Assembly (NCBI GenBank): GCA_016219235.1
Contig: JACRBO010000279.1
Coordinates: 1 to 7,086, forward strand
Length of the DNA: 7,086 nt
Source of the DNA: Chloroflexota bacterium
GTDB taxonomy: Bacteria > Chloroflexota > Anaerolineae > Fen-1058
Reading direction: 5' to 3'
Position 1 is the stretch's first letter; each line of letters opens with the position of its first letter. The notes under the pieces were generated by a model that was not told the DNA's origin, did no database searches, and saw nothing but the letters and a program-made list of their open reading frames with translations. A program made the translations under genes and the position numbers. Below, one piece after another: positions 1 to 5,601 of this stretch.

Positions 1-1116
1 CTGGTACGCCAAAACGATCGTGCGCGAGAAGTCCCCGTTCAGGCCGATCGACGAATCACTATCGCCAATCAGGTCAATCAATAAACCATGTTCGAGGTTC
101 TTCAACATATCCGATAGGCGCAGCGCGCCCCCCGCGACCCGCACATTGGTCGGGCTGGGCAGAGGCGGATCGATGAGATCGCGATAGCCGTTGCCCGTGC
201 TGATGGTCTCGGCCTGCGCCGCCGAAACAAGATTGTGATAGAAGCCTGCGACGACGCCGCGTTCGACTAGCGCCGTGCGGCGCGTCGCCATGCCTTCGTG
301 ATCGACGGCAGTGCTGTGCGGCCGATCGGGCAGGGTGGCATCGTCGTACAGGCTGAACTGCGGATCGAACACCGCCTTGCCGATCTTCGTCGCAAAGCCC
401 ACGCGACGCTTGCTGGCGCGCCCGGTCGAGGCCAGCGCGTGCGCGCCGTTGAATGCCCACAACATCGGTTGCAACAACGAGGCGAACGCCGTCGGCGAAA
501 AGATCACCGCTTGCGGGCCAGGCTGCGGCTCGATCGGTGTCTGTGCCCAGCGCAGCCGCCGCGCCATGCGCCGCGCAAAATCGAGTGGGCTGTCGTCCAG
601 CCGCGCCGTCGAGAAGTTGTCCAGCGCCACGAGCACGTCATCGCCCGCGTGTCGCTCCACCCACGCTTCGCCTTCCAGCCAGGTGTGCGTCAACTGCGCC
701 TCGCCGCCGTTGCTGTTGTGCACTTCCACGGTCTCGTGCAGGCGGCGCAGTTCCAACTCGATGGCGATCTCCGGTTGATTGCGTTTGATGGTGCGCATCA
801 TCTGCCGTGCCAGATCGCGCAGTTCGATCTCCGTCAACTGCATCAGCGCAGAATCCGGCGTTGTGCTGGATGTCACCGTCTCGGGCAAGATCAAATTCGC
901 GGGCGCGTCCACTTGCGCCGTCTCGATGGCGCGCGCGATCAGCTGAGCGTTGCTCAGGCCATCGGTCGTGCTGGCGTGTCCCACTTTGCCGCGCGCCACC
1001 GCTCGCGCCGCCCGCCCGCGAAAGGTCTGCTGCTCGATCGCCTTGACGCGACTGTACTTGCAGCCCACGCGTGTTACCGATAAACTTCGTTCGATGAGTT
1101 CAGTTTGCGTTTCCAA
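1..1116 (-). CDS. tldE: TldE/PmbA family subunit of TldD/E metalloprotease (partial, C-terminus missing)
   Basis: The frame is open for 372 codons and leaves the window at position 1. Known members are about 450 residues, so roughly 70-90 C-terminal residues are missing. I chose the TTG at 1116 (protein begins METQTELIER) because GGAGGT lies four bases upstream and no ATG fits as well. Family landmarks seen are a segment around residues 200-260 ending in SLYDDATLPDRP, then VDHEGMATRR (about 271-280), VERGVVAGFYHNL and STGNGY (306-311), and NGDFSR near the end. TldE has no HExxxH site of its own. In the family it pairs with TldD in a cytoplasmic heterodimer that cuts unfolded peptides in a sheltered chamber; E. 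coli TldD/E matures microcin B17 and degrades the antitoxin CcdA. It lies 89 bases downstream of tldD in the same direction, so co-transcription is likely. The local substrate is unknown. Confidence 0.93.
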   Translation of the reverse strand, partial: METQTELIERSLSVTRVGCKYSRVKAIEQQTFRGRAARAVARGKVGHASTTDGLSNAQLIARAIETAQVDAPANLILPETVTSSTTPDSALMQLTEIELRDLARQMMRTIKRNQPEIAIELELRRLHETVEVHNSNGGEAQLTHTWLEGEAWVERHAGDDVLVALDNFSTARLDDSPLDFARRMARRLRWAQTPIEPQPGPQAVIFSPTAFASLLQPMLWAFNGAHALASTGRASKRRVGFATKIGKAVFDPQFSLYDDATLPDRPHSTAVDHEGMATRRTALVERGVVAGFYHNLVSAAQAETISTGNGYRDLIDPPLPSPTNVRVAGGALRLSDMLKNLEHGLLIDLIGDSDSSIGLNGDFSRTIVLAYQ

Positions 1117-1130
1117 TGCGACCTCCAATC

Positions 1131-1200
1131 GATCCACGAATTCACACCAATCTTCTCGAATAGGATTCAATTCGCGTTCATTCGTGCAGATTCGTGGATC
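1131..1200. repeat. 70-bp intergenic element with 11-bp inverted ends and 10-bp direct repeats
   Basis: The ends GATCCACGAAT (1131-1141) and ATTCGTGGATC (1190-1200) are perfect inverted repeats. Next to the right end are three 10-bp units starting at 1170, 1180 and 1190, each beginning ATTCGCG or ATTCGTG. The element nearly fills the tldD-tldE spacer and ends five bases before the tldE Shine-Dalgarno sequence, so in mRNA it could form an 11-bp stem closing a 48-base loop just ahead of tldE. It could be a dispersed repeat or MITE-like remnant. No open reading frame of note lies in it. Confidence 0.6.
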
Positions 1201-1205
1201 AGCCT

Positions 1206-2573
1206 TTAAGCCCCACCCACTAAGACATCTCGAATACGCAGATGCGGCCCGCCGTCGCACACAGCCAGCCCTTCCGCGCCTTTGCCGCAATCACCGCTGC
1301 TATCATCCCACGCGAAGTCACTGCCAATCCCATCAATCTTATTGAGTGTCTCAAACAGATTGCCCGTCAACGTCATCGCGCGCAATGGCTCAGCCAGTCG
1401 CCCTTTGCGAATCATGCAACCGTGCTTGGCCACAAACGTGAAGTCTTCCAGCATCGTCTCGCCGCCTGCCCAGTCGCACGCATACACGCCCAGATCAACG
1501 TCGCGAATCAAGTCGTGCAGCGAGCCACCATCGGACGGCGCGATGGCCGTGTTGGTCATGCGCACTTGCGGCGCATAGCGGTACGAGGTCGCACGCCCAT
1601 TACCCGTGGGTTGTTCATGCATCATGCCGGCCGTCTCACGCGAATGCAGCCGCCCCACCAGCACACCGTCGCGCATCAGCCACGTCTTTTGCATCGGCAC
1701 GCCTTCGTCGTCGTATTTCGCGCTGCCGCGCAAGTGCGGCACCGACCCATCGTCGAAGATGTTGAGGTTGCGCGGGCCGAACTGCCGCCCCAACGTCATC
1801 ATGGCCTGCGCCTGTGGATTCTCCGCGATAAAGTCGGCCTCCGACAAATGCCCAAACGCTTCGTGTGTGAACAGGCCCGCCATGATCGGATCGAGCACAA
1901 CCGTATAGCGCCGGCTGCGCACGCGCCGCGCCGACAACTGTTCAAGCGCGAGTTGCGCGGCGGCCTGCGCCAGATCCGATCGATCGATCACGGCCTCATA
2001 GCCCCGCGCCAACGCCAGCGATTTTGATCCGCGCTGCACCGCATCGCCGTCGCGCGCGATCGCCGTGAGTTGCAGATCGATCAACGGCCGCTCTTGATAG
2101 ATGAACGTGCCATCCGTATTGGCGTACCACGTCGTGACGAAGGTATCGAAATACGACACGTAGGTGGATTCAATGCGCGGATCACAGCGCAACATTTGAT
2201 CGTTGTAGCCGGCAATGAGCGCCTGCTTGTCGGCCAACGCGACCGATCGAAAATCAATTGCGAGGTCGGCGCACACCCGATCGGTGATCGGCGCGATCGA
2301 GGCCAGCGTGATCGGATCGGAATCGATCGTGTGCGCCAGTCGAATCGCGTCAAGCACCTGGCCGCGCAGATCGGCCTCGCCGGTGAACATCACCGCGCCC
2401 CAGCCGCCCTGTGTCGCCAGCGCGCGCGTGAAACCGCCGTAGTCGATCGAGGTATCGATCGACTCCAGTTGATCGCCGCGAAACGTAATCGCGGTTGATT
2501 CACACCGCTCCAAACGCATCTCGGCGTAAGGCGTGTTCAGTTGGCGCAACGCCGTAATCAGCCGGTCCTGCAT
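1206..2573 (-). CDS. tldD: TldD metalloprotease catalytic subunit
   Basis: This 455-residue protein (E. coli TldD is 481) carries HEAFGHLSEAD at residues 237-247, the HExxxH metal site (H237, E238, H242). The C-terminal motif around C429 (DCGKGAEG) ends in LRIRDVLVGGA. In E. coli TldD the zinc is held by the two histidines and a cysteine in this C-terminal region, so all expected ligands appear present. Other family marks are DDEGVPMQKT (about 288-297) and the QPTGNGRA segment (about 321-328). It should act in the cytoplasm as the catalytic half of the TldD/TldE heterodimer. I start it at the ATG at 2573 because GGAGA lies six to seven bases upstream and the protein then aligns with the usual family N-terminus. 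The frame extends upstream to a TTG at 2684, but that start lacks a ribosome site and adds 37 residues of non-family character. tldE follows after 89 bases. Confidence 0.95.
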   Translation of the reverse strand: MQDRLITALRQLNTPYAEMRLERCESTAITFRGDQLESIDTSIDYGGFTRALATQGGWGAVMFTGEADLRGQVLDAIRLAHTIDSDPITLASIAPITDRVCADLAIDFRSVALADKQALIAGYNDQMLRCDPRIESTYVSYFDTFVTTWYANTDGTFIYQERPLIDLQLTAIARDGDAVQRGSKSLALARGYEAVIDRSDLAQAAAQLALEQLSARRVRSRRYTVVLDPIMAGLFTHEAFGHLSEADFIAENPQAQAMMTLGRQFGPRNLNIFDDGSVPHLRGSAKYDDEGVPMQKTWLMRDGVLVGRLHSRETAGMMHEQPTGNGRATSYRYAPQVRMTNTAIAPSDGGSLHDLIRDVDLGVYACDWAGGETMLEDFTFVAKHGCMIRKGRLAEPLRAMTLTGNLFETLNKIDGIGSDFAWDDSSGDCGKGAEGLAVCDGGPHLRIRDVLVGGA

Positions 2574-2599
2574 GGCCGTCTCCAGTTTGATGGTAGAGG

Positions 2600-2624
2600 G
2601 CCGTCGGCCCGCGGGCACGACGGC
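2600..2624 (-). other. GC-rich hairpin in the tldD leader
   Basis: GCCGTCG (2600-2606) pairs perfectly with CGACGGC (2618-2624), and the loop contains the palindrome GCCCGCGGGC (2607-2616). The structure ends 26 bases before the tldD ATG and lies between the candidate promoter and the ribosome site. It has no U-tract, so it is not a terminator. It could affect translation or mRNA stability, or be chance in GC-rich DNA. Confidence 0.4.
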
Positions 2625-2721
2625 TCGATTTTCTATTGAGTAGTCAGTTTCAGATGACCGTGAAAGCACCGATTTGATCGGCAAAACAAGGGGAAAAACG
2701 TGGTGATGCTGCTACACCAAA

Positions 2722-2752
2722 ATTCTAACATGCCCCGGCTTGCGGCTGTCAA
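2722..2752 (-). promoter_or_regulatory. Candidate sigma-70-type promoter for tldD-tldE
   Basis: On the minus strand a perfect TTGACA (2752-2747) is followed after 19 bases by TAGAAT (2727-2722). The -10 box is preceded by TGT, which makes an extended -10 (TGn). The 19-base spacer is longer than ideal, but the extended -10 could compensate. Transcription would begin near 2715, giving a leader of about 140 bases before tldD. Confidence 0.55.
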
Positions 2753-2767
2753 GGGGCAATTTGGGCA

Positions 2768-2812
2768 GCCCACATCTGGCGATTGTGCCAGAACACACAC
2801 CTAGTGGTGGGC
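2768..2812. other. Nested inverted repeats upstream of the tldD promoter
   Basis: GCCCAC (2768-2773) and GTGGGC (2807-2812) are complementary and enclose a second hairpin, TCTGGC (2775-2780) with GCCAGA (2787-2792) around a six-base loop. The block begins 15 bases upstream of the -35 box of the candidate tldD promoter. It could be a regulator site or structured RNA from read-through of araC. No run of T follows it in either direction. Confidence 0.35.
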
Positions 2813-2857
2813 GATTGAATCAGGCAATGTTCATATAGTAAACGGTGAAATTTTAGT

Positions 2858-2879
2858 AAAAATTAGCGCCTGACAGGCG
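2858..2879 (-). terminator. Weak intrinsic terminator candidate after araC
   Basis: Reading the minus strand, CGCCT (2879-2875) and AGGCG (2871-2867) form a 5-bp stem with a three-base loop. The next bases are CTAA and then five T (2862-2858). It begins 27 bases past the araC stop. The stem is short and the T-run is offset by four bases, so termination would be partial. Confidence 0.45.
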
Positions 2880-2905
2880 AGATAAGACCGATTTAGGCAG
2901 GTCGA

Positions 2906-3754
2906 TCAGGCCACGGGCAGGTAGATTTCGCACTCGGCGACGGCCGAGTCTTCATAGCCAGGGGCATAGCGGGCGAGGATATGCGGCGCGGCGACTGGCC
3001 GCGCCGATTGGGGCAGCCAGGTGTGATAAGCATAGTCCAATGTCAGGGGCAGGTCGCGCTGCAGGCCCTTGTGAATGAAGCGGACATACTGCCGGGCTGG
3101 CAGTGTTTTAACCACCCAGGCGGCCTTCAACGCATCGAGGTCCGTCACAGGCGTGCCCAACATGTAAAAGATACCCGACTGGTCAGCGTTGGCGGGATAT
3201 AGCGTCAGGCCATATACGTCAGTGGCCGCCAGTCCGCCGTGATTGCGCAGCGCGGCCGCGAAGATTTGCCACAGTTCGATCGGATTGGCAGCAACTTCGT
3301 GAACCAGCGTCATCACACCGGCTAATTGCAAAGCATCTCGCTCCACGATGATGGGCTTCAGATAGGGTCCTTTAGCAATCTGCTCAAGATGCGCCAACGT
3401 CAAACGCGGCATCAAGCCCGGCCACGGCAGGCCGCCTTGCTTTCGGAATTGATTGGGCTGCGCATCGAACACGCGCTTGAAGGCACGCGAGAATGTTTCG
3501 GGGTTGTTGAATTGATACGCATAGGCCAGATCGATGATCTTTCGATCGGTTTGAAGCAATTCGCAGGCGGCTTCGGCCAGTCGCCGCCGCATCAGATAGT
3601 CGTAGGGCGTGTGATGCGTGACCTGGTTGAACGTGCGGCAGAAGTGATAGACCGAGTACGATACCGCTGCGGCGATGTCACCCACGGCGATGTCTTCGCA
3701 CAGGTGCGCCTCGATAAAGTCGAGTGCTTGAGCCATCAAATCAACGGCGTGCAT
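2906..3754 (-). CDS. AraC/XylS-family regulator with GyrI-like effector-binding domain
   Basis: This 282-residue protein has two parts. Residues about 5-105 are the AraC DNA-binding domain with two helix-turn-helix motifs (about 22-45 and 70-95, the second including NNPETFSRAFKRVF). Residues about 125-282 form a GyrI-like (AraC effector-binding, SOUL-like fold) domain ending in CEIYLPVA. This order, DNA-binding first, is that of the Rob and multidrug-sensing regulators, which bind small, often cationic or hydrophobic, molecules and activate nearby genes. It begins nine bases after the stop of the free GyrI-domain gene. No Shine-Dalgarno sequence precedes its ATG, so translational coupling is likely. 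A later ATG at residue 7 is possible and equally lacks a ribosome site. The ligand and target genes cannot be read from the sequence. Confidence 0.9.
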   Translation of the reverse strand: MHAVDLMAQALDFIEAHLCEDIAVGDIAAAVSYSVYHFCRTFNQVTHHTPYDYLMRRRLAEAACELLQTDRKIIDLAYAYQFNNPETFSRAFKRVFDAQPNQFRKQGGLPWPGLMPRLTLAHLEQIAKGPYLKPIIVERDALQLAGVMTLVHEVAANPIELWQIFAAALRNHGGLAATDVYGLTLYPANADQSGIFYMLGTPVTDLDALKAAWVVKTLPARQYVRFIHKGLQRDLPLTLDYAYHTWLPQSARPVAAPHILARYAPGYEDSAVAECEIYLPVA

Positions 3755-3763
3755 AAGCGGCGC

Positions 3764-4267
3764 TCAGCGCGTGACAGGCACATAGACATCCAGCACCGAC
3801 TCCTCGATGTGCTGCATGTCCTTGAAGCGCTCGTCATAGTATTGGAAGCCGTAATCGCCCGCGCGGCGATAGCCCGATTGAGACAACCAGTCTTCGATGA
3901 GCCGGGGCCAATCGGACGTAATTTGCTGGCCGATCAGCGTGAAGACCGCGTACGTGCTCGGAGGCAGAATCTTGATCGACAGTTCCACCGGCACATCTTC
4001 CAACTGGCTTACTTCCAGGCCGACGAAGACTTCAAACTCGCCGGTGCGCCGGGTCTCGGCGTGCTGCACGTGCAGTTCATAGAAGACGGAGGCCGCAGCG
4101 ATGTGTTTGATGCGTTCGGGCTGCTGCATGAAGTAGGCCATGAAACGCTGCCACACGCGACCGATCTCGTTCTCTTCGGTCCAACCGCCGCTGAGCTTGA
4201 ACGGATCGCCGAAGAAGTTGAAACCCACCAGCATAAGCTGCGCCCGATCGACGATCTTCGGTTCCAT
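3764..4267 (-). CDS. Free-standing GyrI-like (AraC effector-binding) domain protein
   Basis: The 167-residue protein starts MEPKIVDRAQ and consists of a single GyrI-like small-molecule-binding domain. Visible features are the N-terminal strand LMLVGFNFFG, an aromatic region around residues 40-47, the central FVGLEVSQLEDVP (about 81-93), the LPPSTYAVFTLIG strand (about 101-113) and the C-terminal ESVLDVYVPVTR. It has no DNA-binding domain. Family members act as effector sensors, as drug-binding proteins such as the integron protein Cass2, or, in E. coli SbmC/GyrI, as gyrase modulators; which applies here is unknown. I start it at 4267 because GAGGAG lies seven bases upstream; the frame reaches 4291 without such a site. 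It precedes the araC gene with a nine-base gap, so both may answer the same ligand. Confidence 0.85.
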   Translation of the reverse strand: MEPKIVDRAQLMLVGFNFFGDPFKLSGGWTEENEIGRVWQRFMAYFMQQPERIKHIAAASVFYELHVQHAETRRTGEFEVFVGLEVSQLEDVPVELSIKILPPSTYAVFTLIGQQITSDWPRLIEDWLSQSGYRRAGDYGFQYYDERFKDMQHIEESVLDVYVPVTR

Positions 4268-4296
4268 ACACTTGCTCCTCATCGACAACAAGATCA

Positions 4297-4325
4297 GCCA
4301 GACCGATCGCGATGATCGGTCTGGC
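4297..4325 (-). terminator. 12-bp intergenic hairpin between trmO and the GyrI-like gene
   Basis: GCCAGACCGATC (4297-4308) and GATCGGTCTGGC (4314-4325) form a perfect 12-bp stem with a five-base loop, beginning 28 bases past the trmO stop. On the minus strand it is followed by TGATCTTGTTGT, which is only loosely T-rich. It may be a partial terminator, a 3' stabiliser for trmO mRNA or an attenuator ahead of the next gene. The next Shine-Dalgarno site lies about 20 bases further on. Confidence 0.5.
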
Positions 4326-4353
4326 CGGTTGGAATCAGTTAAGCACGGTTGAG

Positions 4354-4842
4354 CTAGCGGGCGTTGACGAACTCCGCCGCCCAGTCGAACGTGGCTGAAT
4401 CTTCATACCACTGCGGCCAGTGACTGCACCAGTCGGGCAGGCTCACCTGTTTGATCCGGTCGGTGCAGGGATGATAGGGTTTCAAGTCGATAATGGGTGT
4501 GCCGTCTTCAGCATCGATGTAGGGAATGTAAATCATTCCGCGCTCATAGTCAATGTTGAGGATAGCCACGGGCGTGACGGCCACCGGATTGGGCCGGATC
4601 GGCGAACGAGTGGCGAAGATGCCCAATTTGGCCGGCGCTGTTTTGTACGGCTGATCGCATTCCACGATGGCCCGATACTGAGGCGCATCGAGCAAGTGCG
4701 CCCACCAGACTACGTCAATGTGGCTGAAGCCCGTCAAACCGTTGAGCGCAGGCCGATACTCCGGCTTGATTTCCAGGCAGAAGCCGTCCGTACTGGCGCG
4801 CACGTAACCGATGGGCGCGATGCTGAATGTCTGCGTGTTCAT
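4354..4842 (-). CDS. trmO: TrmO/TsaA-family tRNA (N6-threonylcarbamoyladenosine37-N6)-methyltransferase, short form
   Basis: The 162-residue protein is a single TrmO/TsaA (UPF0066) domain. Conserved blocks are IGYVRA (11-16), FSHIDVVWW (39-47), GIFATRSPIRPNP (74-86), DAEDGTPIIDLKPYHP (110-125) and PDWCSHWP (136-143). The family uses S-adenosylmethionine to methylate N6 of t6A at position 37 of certain tRNAs, tRNA-Thr in E. coli, improving decoding. E. coli TrmO is about 235 residues because of an added C-terminal domain. This one lacks it, as do many homologues, so the exact substrate is less certain. The start at 4842 is set by GGAGG six bases upstream; the frame opens earlier, at 4899, without that support. 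It is the first gene of a possible unit with the two GyrI-domain genes, 86 bases away across a hairpin. Confidence 0.88.
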   Translation of the reverse strand: MNTQTFSIAPIGYVRASTDGFCLEIKPEYRPALNGLTGFSHIDVVWWAHLLDAPQYRAIVECDQPYKTAPAKLGIFATRSPIRPNPVAVTPVAILNIDYERGMIYIPYIDAEDGTPIIDLKPYHPCTDRIKQVSLPDWCSHWPQWYEDSATFDWAAEFVNAR

Positions 4843-4882
4843 ACTGTGCCTCCAAATGAATATGTAATGCCGACACAGTATA
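4841..4882 (-). promoter_or_regulatory. Candidate trmO promoter with flanking 8-bp inverted repeat
   Basis: On the minus strand TATACT (4882-4877) is a good -10 box, placing the transcript start near 4870 and leaving a leader of about 28 bases. No convincing -35 box is seen 17 bases upstream. The -10 box overlaps one arm of an inverted repeat, CACAGTAT (4874-4881), whose partner ATACTGTG (4841-4848) covers part of the trmO start codon and the bases before it. The arms are 33 bp apart centre to centre, about three helical turns, which would suit a repressor binding both sites. Confidence 0.4.
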
Positions 4883-4989
4883 GCCAGAACACGCGCCATT
4901 CTCTTGATGTTGCTTGCGGCACTGAGTGGAAAATTCAGCCGTTCAGGCCGGAGACTTTACGATTCTTGCGGGGGCGTTCGGTTGGGCTA

Positions 4990-5029
4990 AACAGCGAAAA
5001 GAGAAGCACAGCCTCTGGCTGTGCTTCTC
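4990..5029 (-). terminator. Strong intrinsic terminator after hicBA
   Basis: GAGAAGCACAGCC (5001-5013) and GGCTGTGCTTCTC (5017-5029) form a perfect 13-bp stem with a three-base loop. In the minus direction the next bases are TTTTCGCTGTTT. It begins 25 bases past the hicA stop. No T-run follows on the plus strand, so it works for leftward transcripts only, ending the hicBA unit and any dpp read-through before trmO. Confidence 0.78.
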
Positions 5030-5054
5030 CTACTCCTTCAAGTTAGATGTCGCT

Positions 5055-5264
5055 TCATGCACGGTCAAATTCATTCCGATCAATTTCGAGTTCGCGCAGT
5101 ATCCGCGACATTAACTGAGGTCCGATGTCCTTTGTGCGATGGTATGGAATAGGTGCGCTCTTGCCGGTGCGTCGATTAAGCCAGATTTCGTGGCTCCCTC
5201 CAGCCTGGCGCACATACTCGCACTCCAGGCGTTTCAGTTTTTTGACTAGCTCGGCATATTTCAT
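5055..5264 (-). CDS. hicA: HicA-family mRNA interferase toxin
   Basis: This 69-residue protein has the size and pattern of HicA (YcfA-like), a small double-stranded-RNA-binding-like fold. It carries GGSHEIW at residues 22-28 with H25, the catalytic histidine in known HicA toxins, then IPYHRTKDIGPQLMSRIL (39-56), typical of the C-terminal half. HicA cleaves mRNA independently of the ribosome and is neutralised by HicB. All key residues are present, so the toxin looks intact. Its ATG overlaps the hicB stop by four bases (ATGA) and has no clear ribosome site, so its translation probably depends on hicB, which would keep toxin below antitoxin. A strong terminator follows. Confidence 0.9.
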   Translation of the reverse strand: MKYAELVKKLKRLECEYVRQAGGSHEIWLNRRTGKSAPIPYHRTKDIGPQLMSRILRELEIDRNEFDRA

Positions 5265-5512
5265 GCCGGCACCAAAATATGGGTCTGAAGGGGCTGAGGG
5301 GCTTGAGTCAATCCGCCTGGCAACGGTTGTCCTTGCTCGCGCATGGTTTCGATTAGAGCGCGTGCCACACCAGGCGCCGCCCCTAGCACCTCATCTATGC
5401 TGTCCCCGGCCACGATCAAATTAGGGAGGTCTGGGCTGGTCCCCATATACTTATAGTCACCGCCGTCGTGCAACTCCTCAATATTGAGGCGCAAGTCATA
5501 GATTGTATCCAC
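5261..5512 (-). CDS. hicB: HicB-family antitoxin, short form
   Basis: The 83-residue protein matches the HicB partial RNase H-like domain: YKYMGTSPDLPNLIVAGDS (20-38), then DEVLGAAPGVARALIETMRE (40-59). It starts at GTG (5512), with GAGGT six bases upstream. HicB antitoxins bind and block HicA. Many also carry a C-terminal helix-turn-helix or ribbon-helix-helix for autorepression; the 20 or so residues after position 62 (PLPGGLTQAPQ and on) do not look like one, so this form may not repress its own promoter. The order antitoxin-then-toxin is the reverse of the classic hicAB order but is known. It lies 68 bases after dppF. Confidence 0.87.
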   Translation of the reverse strand: MDTIYDLRLNIEELHDGGDYKYMGTSPDLPNLIVAGDSIDEVLGAAPGVARALIETMREQGQPLPGGLTQAPQPLQTHILVPA

Positions 5513-5574
5513 GGGCTTACCTCGCTATCCTTATCGCTCATAGTGCTCACCAGTCATCCACCAACGTCAACGGT

Positions 5575-5601
5575 ATTATATCAGCTCTTAGCTTCGCTCA
5601 A
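5575..5601 (-). promoter_or_regulatory. Candidate hicBA promoter
   Basis: A perfect TATAAT (5580-5575, minus strand) lies directly after the dppF stop codon. TTGAGC (5601-5596) is 15 bases upstream, a short spacer. The start would be near 5568, giving a 55-base leader to the hicB GTG. If real, hicBA can be expressed apart from dppDF, with its -35 box inside the end of dppF. Confidence 0.45.

Larger units (their letters stand above)
2574..2905. other. 332-base non-coding region between araC and tldD
   Basis: No credible gene is seen on either strand. From right to left it holds a weak terminator candidate for araC (2858-2879), an AT-rich patch (about 2825-2865), a foldable block (2768-2812), a candidate tldD promoter (2722-2752), a T-rich stretch and a GC-rich leader hairpin (2600-2624). 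It separates two minus-strand transcription units. Confidence 0.7.

Noticed and set aside
74..460. Minus-strand 128-codon frame inside tldE
   Set aside because: It is out of frame with the TldE coding sequence and its R-rich translation has no family features; the TldE frame runs open through to the window edge.
298..1083. Long plus-strand open frame (261 codons) opposite tldE
   Set aside because: Its translation is rich in R, H, Q and A with no family pattern, and it mirrors the clear TldE coding frame; such antisense frames are common in GC-rich genes.
1242..2027. Plus-strand open frame (261 codons) opposite tldD
   Set aside because: Low-complexity R/H-rich translation, and the minus strand encodes a TldD with an intact HExxxH site across the same bases.
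2574..2684. Upstream extension of TldD to a TTG at 2684
   Set aside because: No ribosome site precedes it, and the added 37 residues have no counterpart in known TldD proteins; the ATG at 2573 has GGAGA at proper distance.
3326..4315. Plus-strand open frame (329 codons) spanning araC and the GyrI-like gene
   Set aside because: It crosses two well-supported minus-strand genes, has no recognisable domain and no ribosome site; it is a shadow frame.
5001..5029. Insertion-sequence end or attachment site
   Set aside because: The perfect inverted repeat has a three-base loop and a following T-rich stretch on the minus strand, and no transposase or integrase is near; an intrinsic terminator explains it.
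4843..5054. A small gene or tRNA in the trmO-hicA gap
   Set aside because: Short plus-strand frames here overlap the terminator and lack family patterns, and no tRNA-like cloverleaf was recognised by eye.
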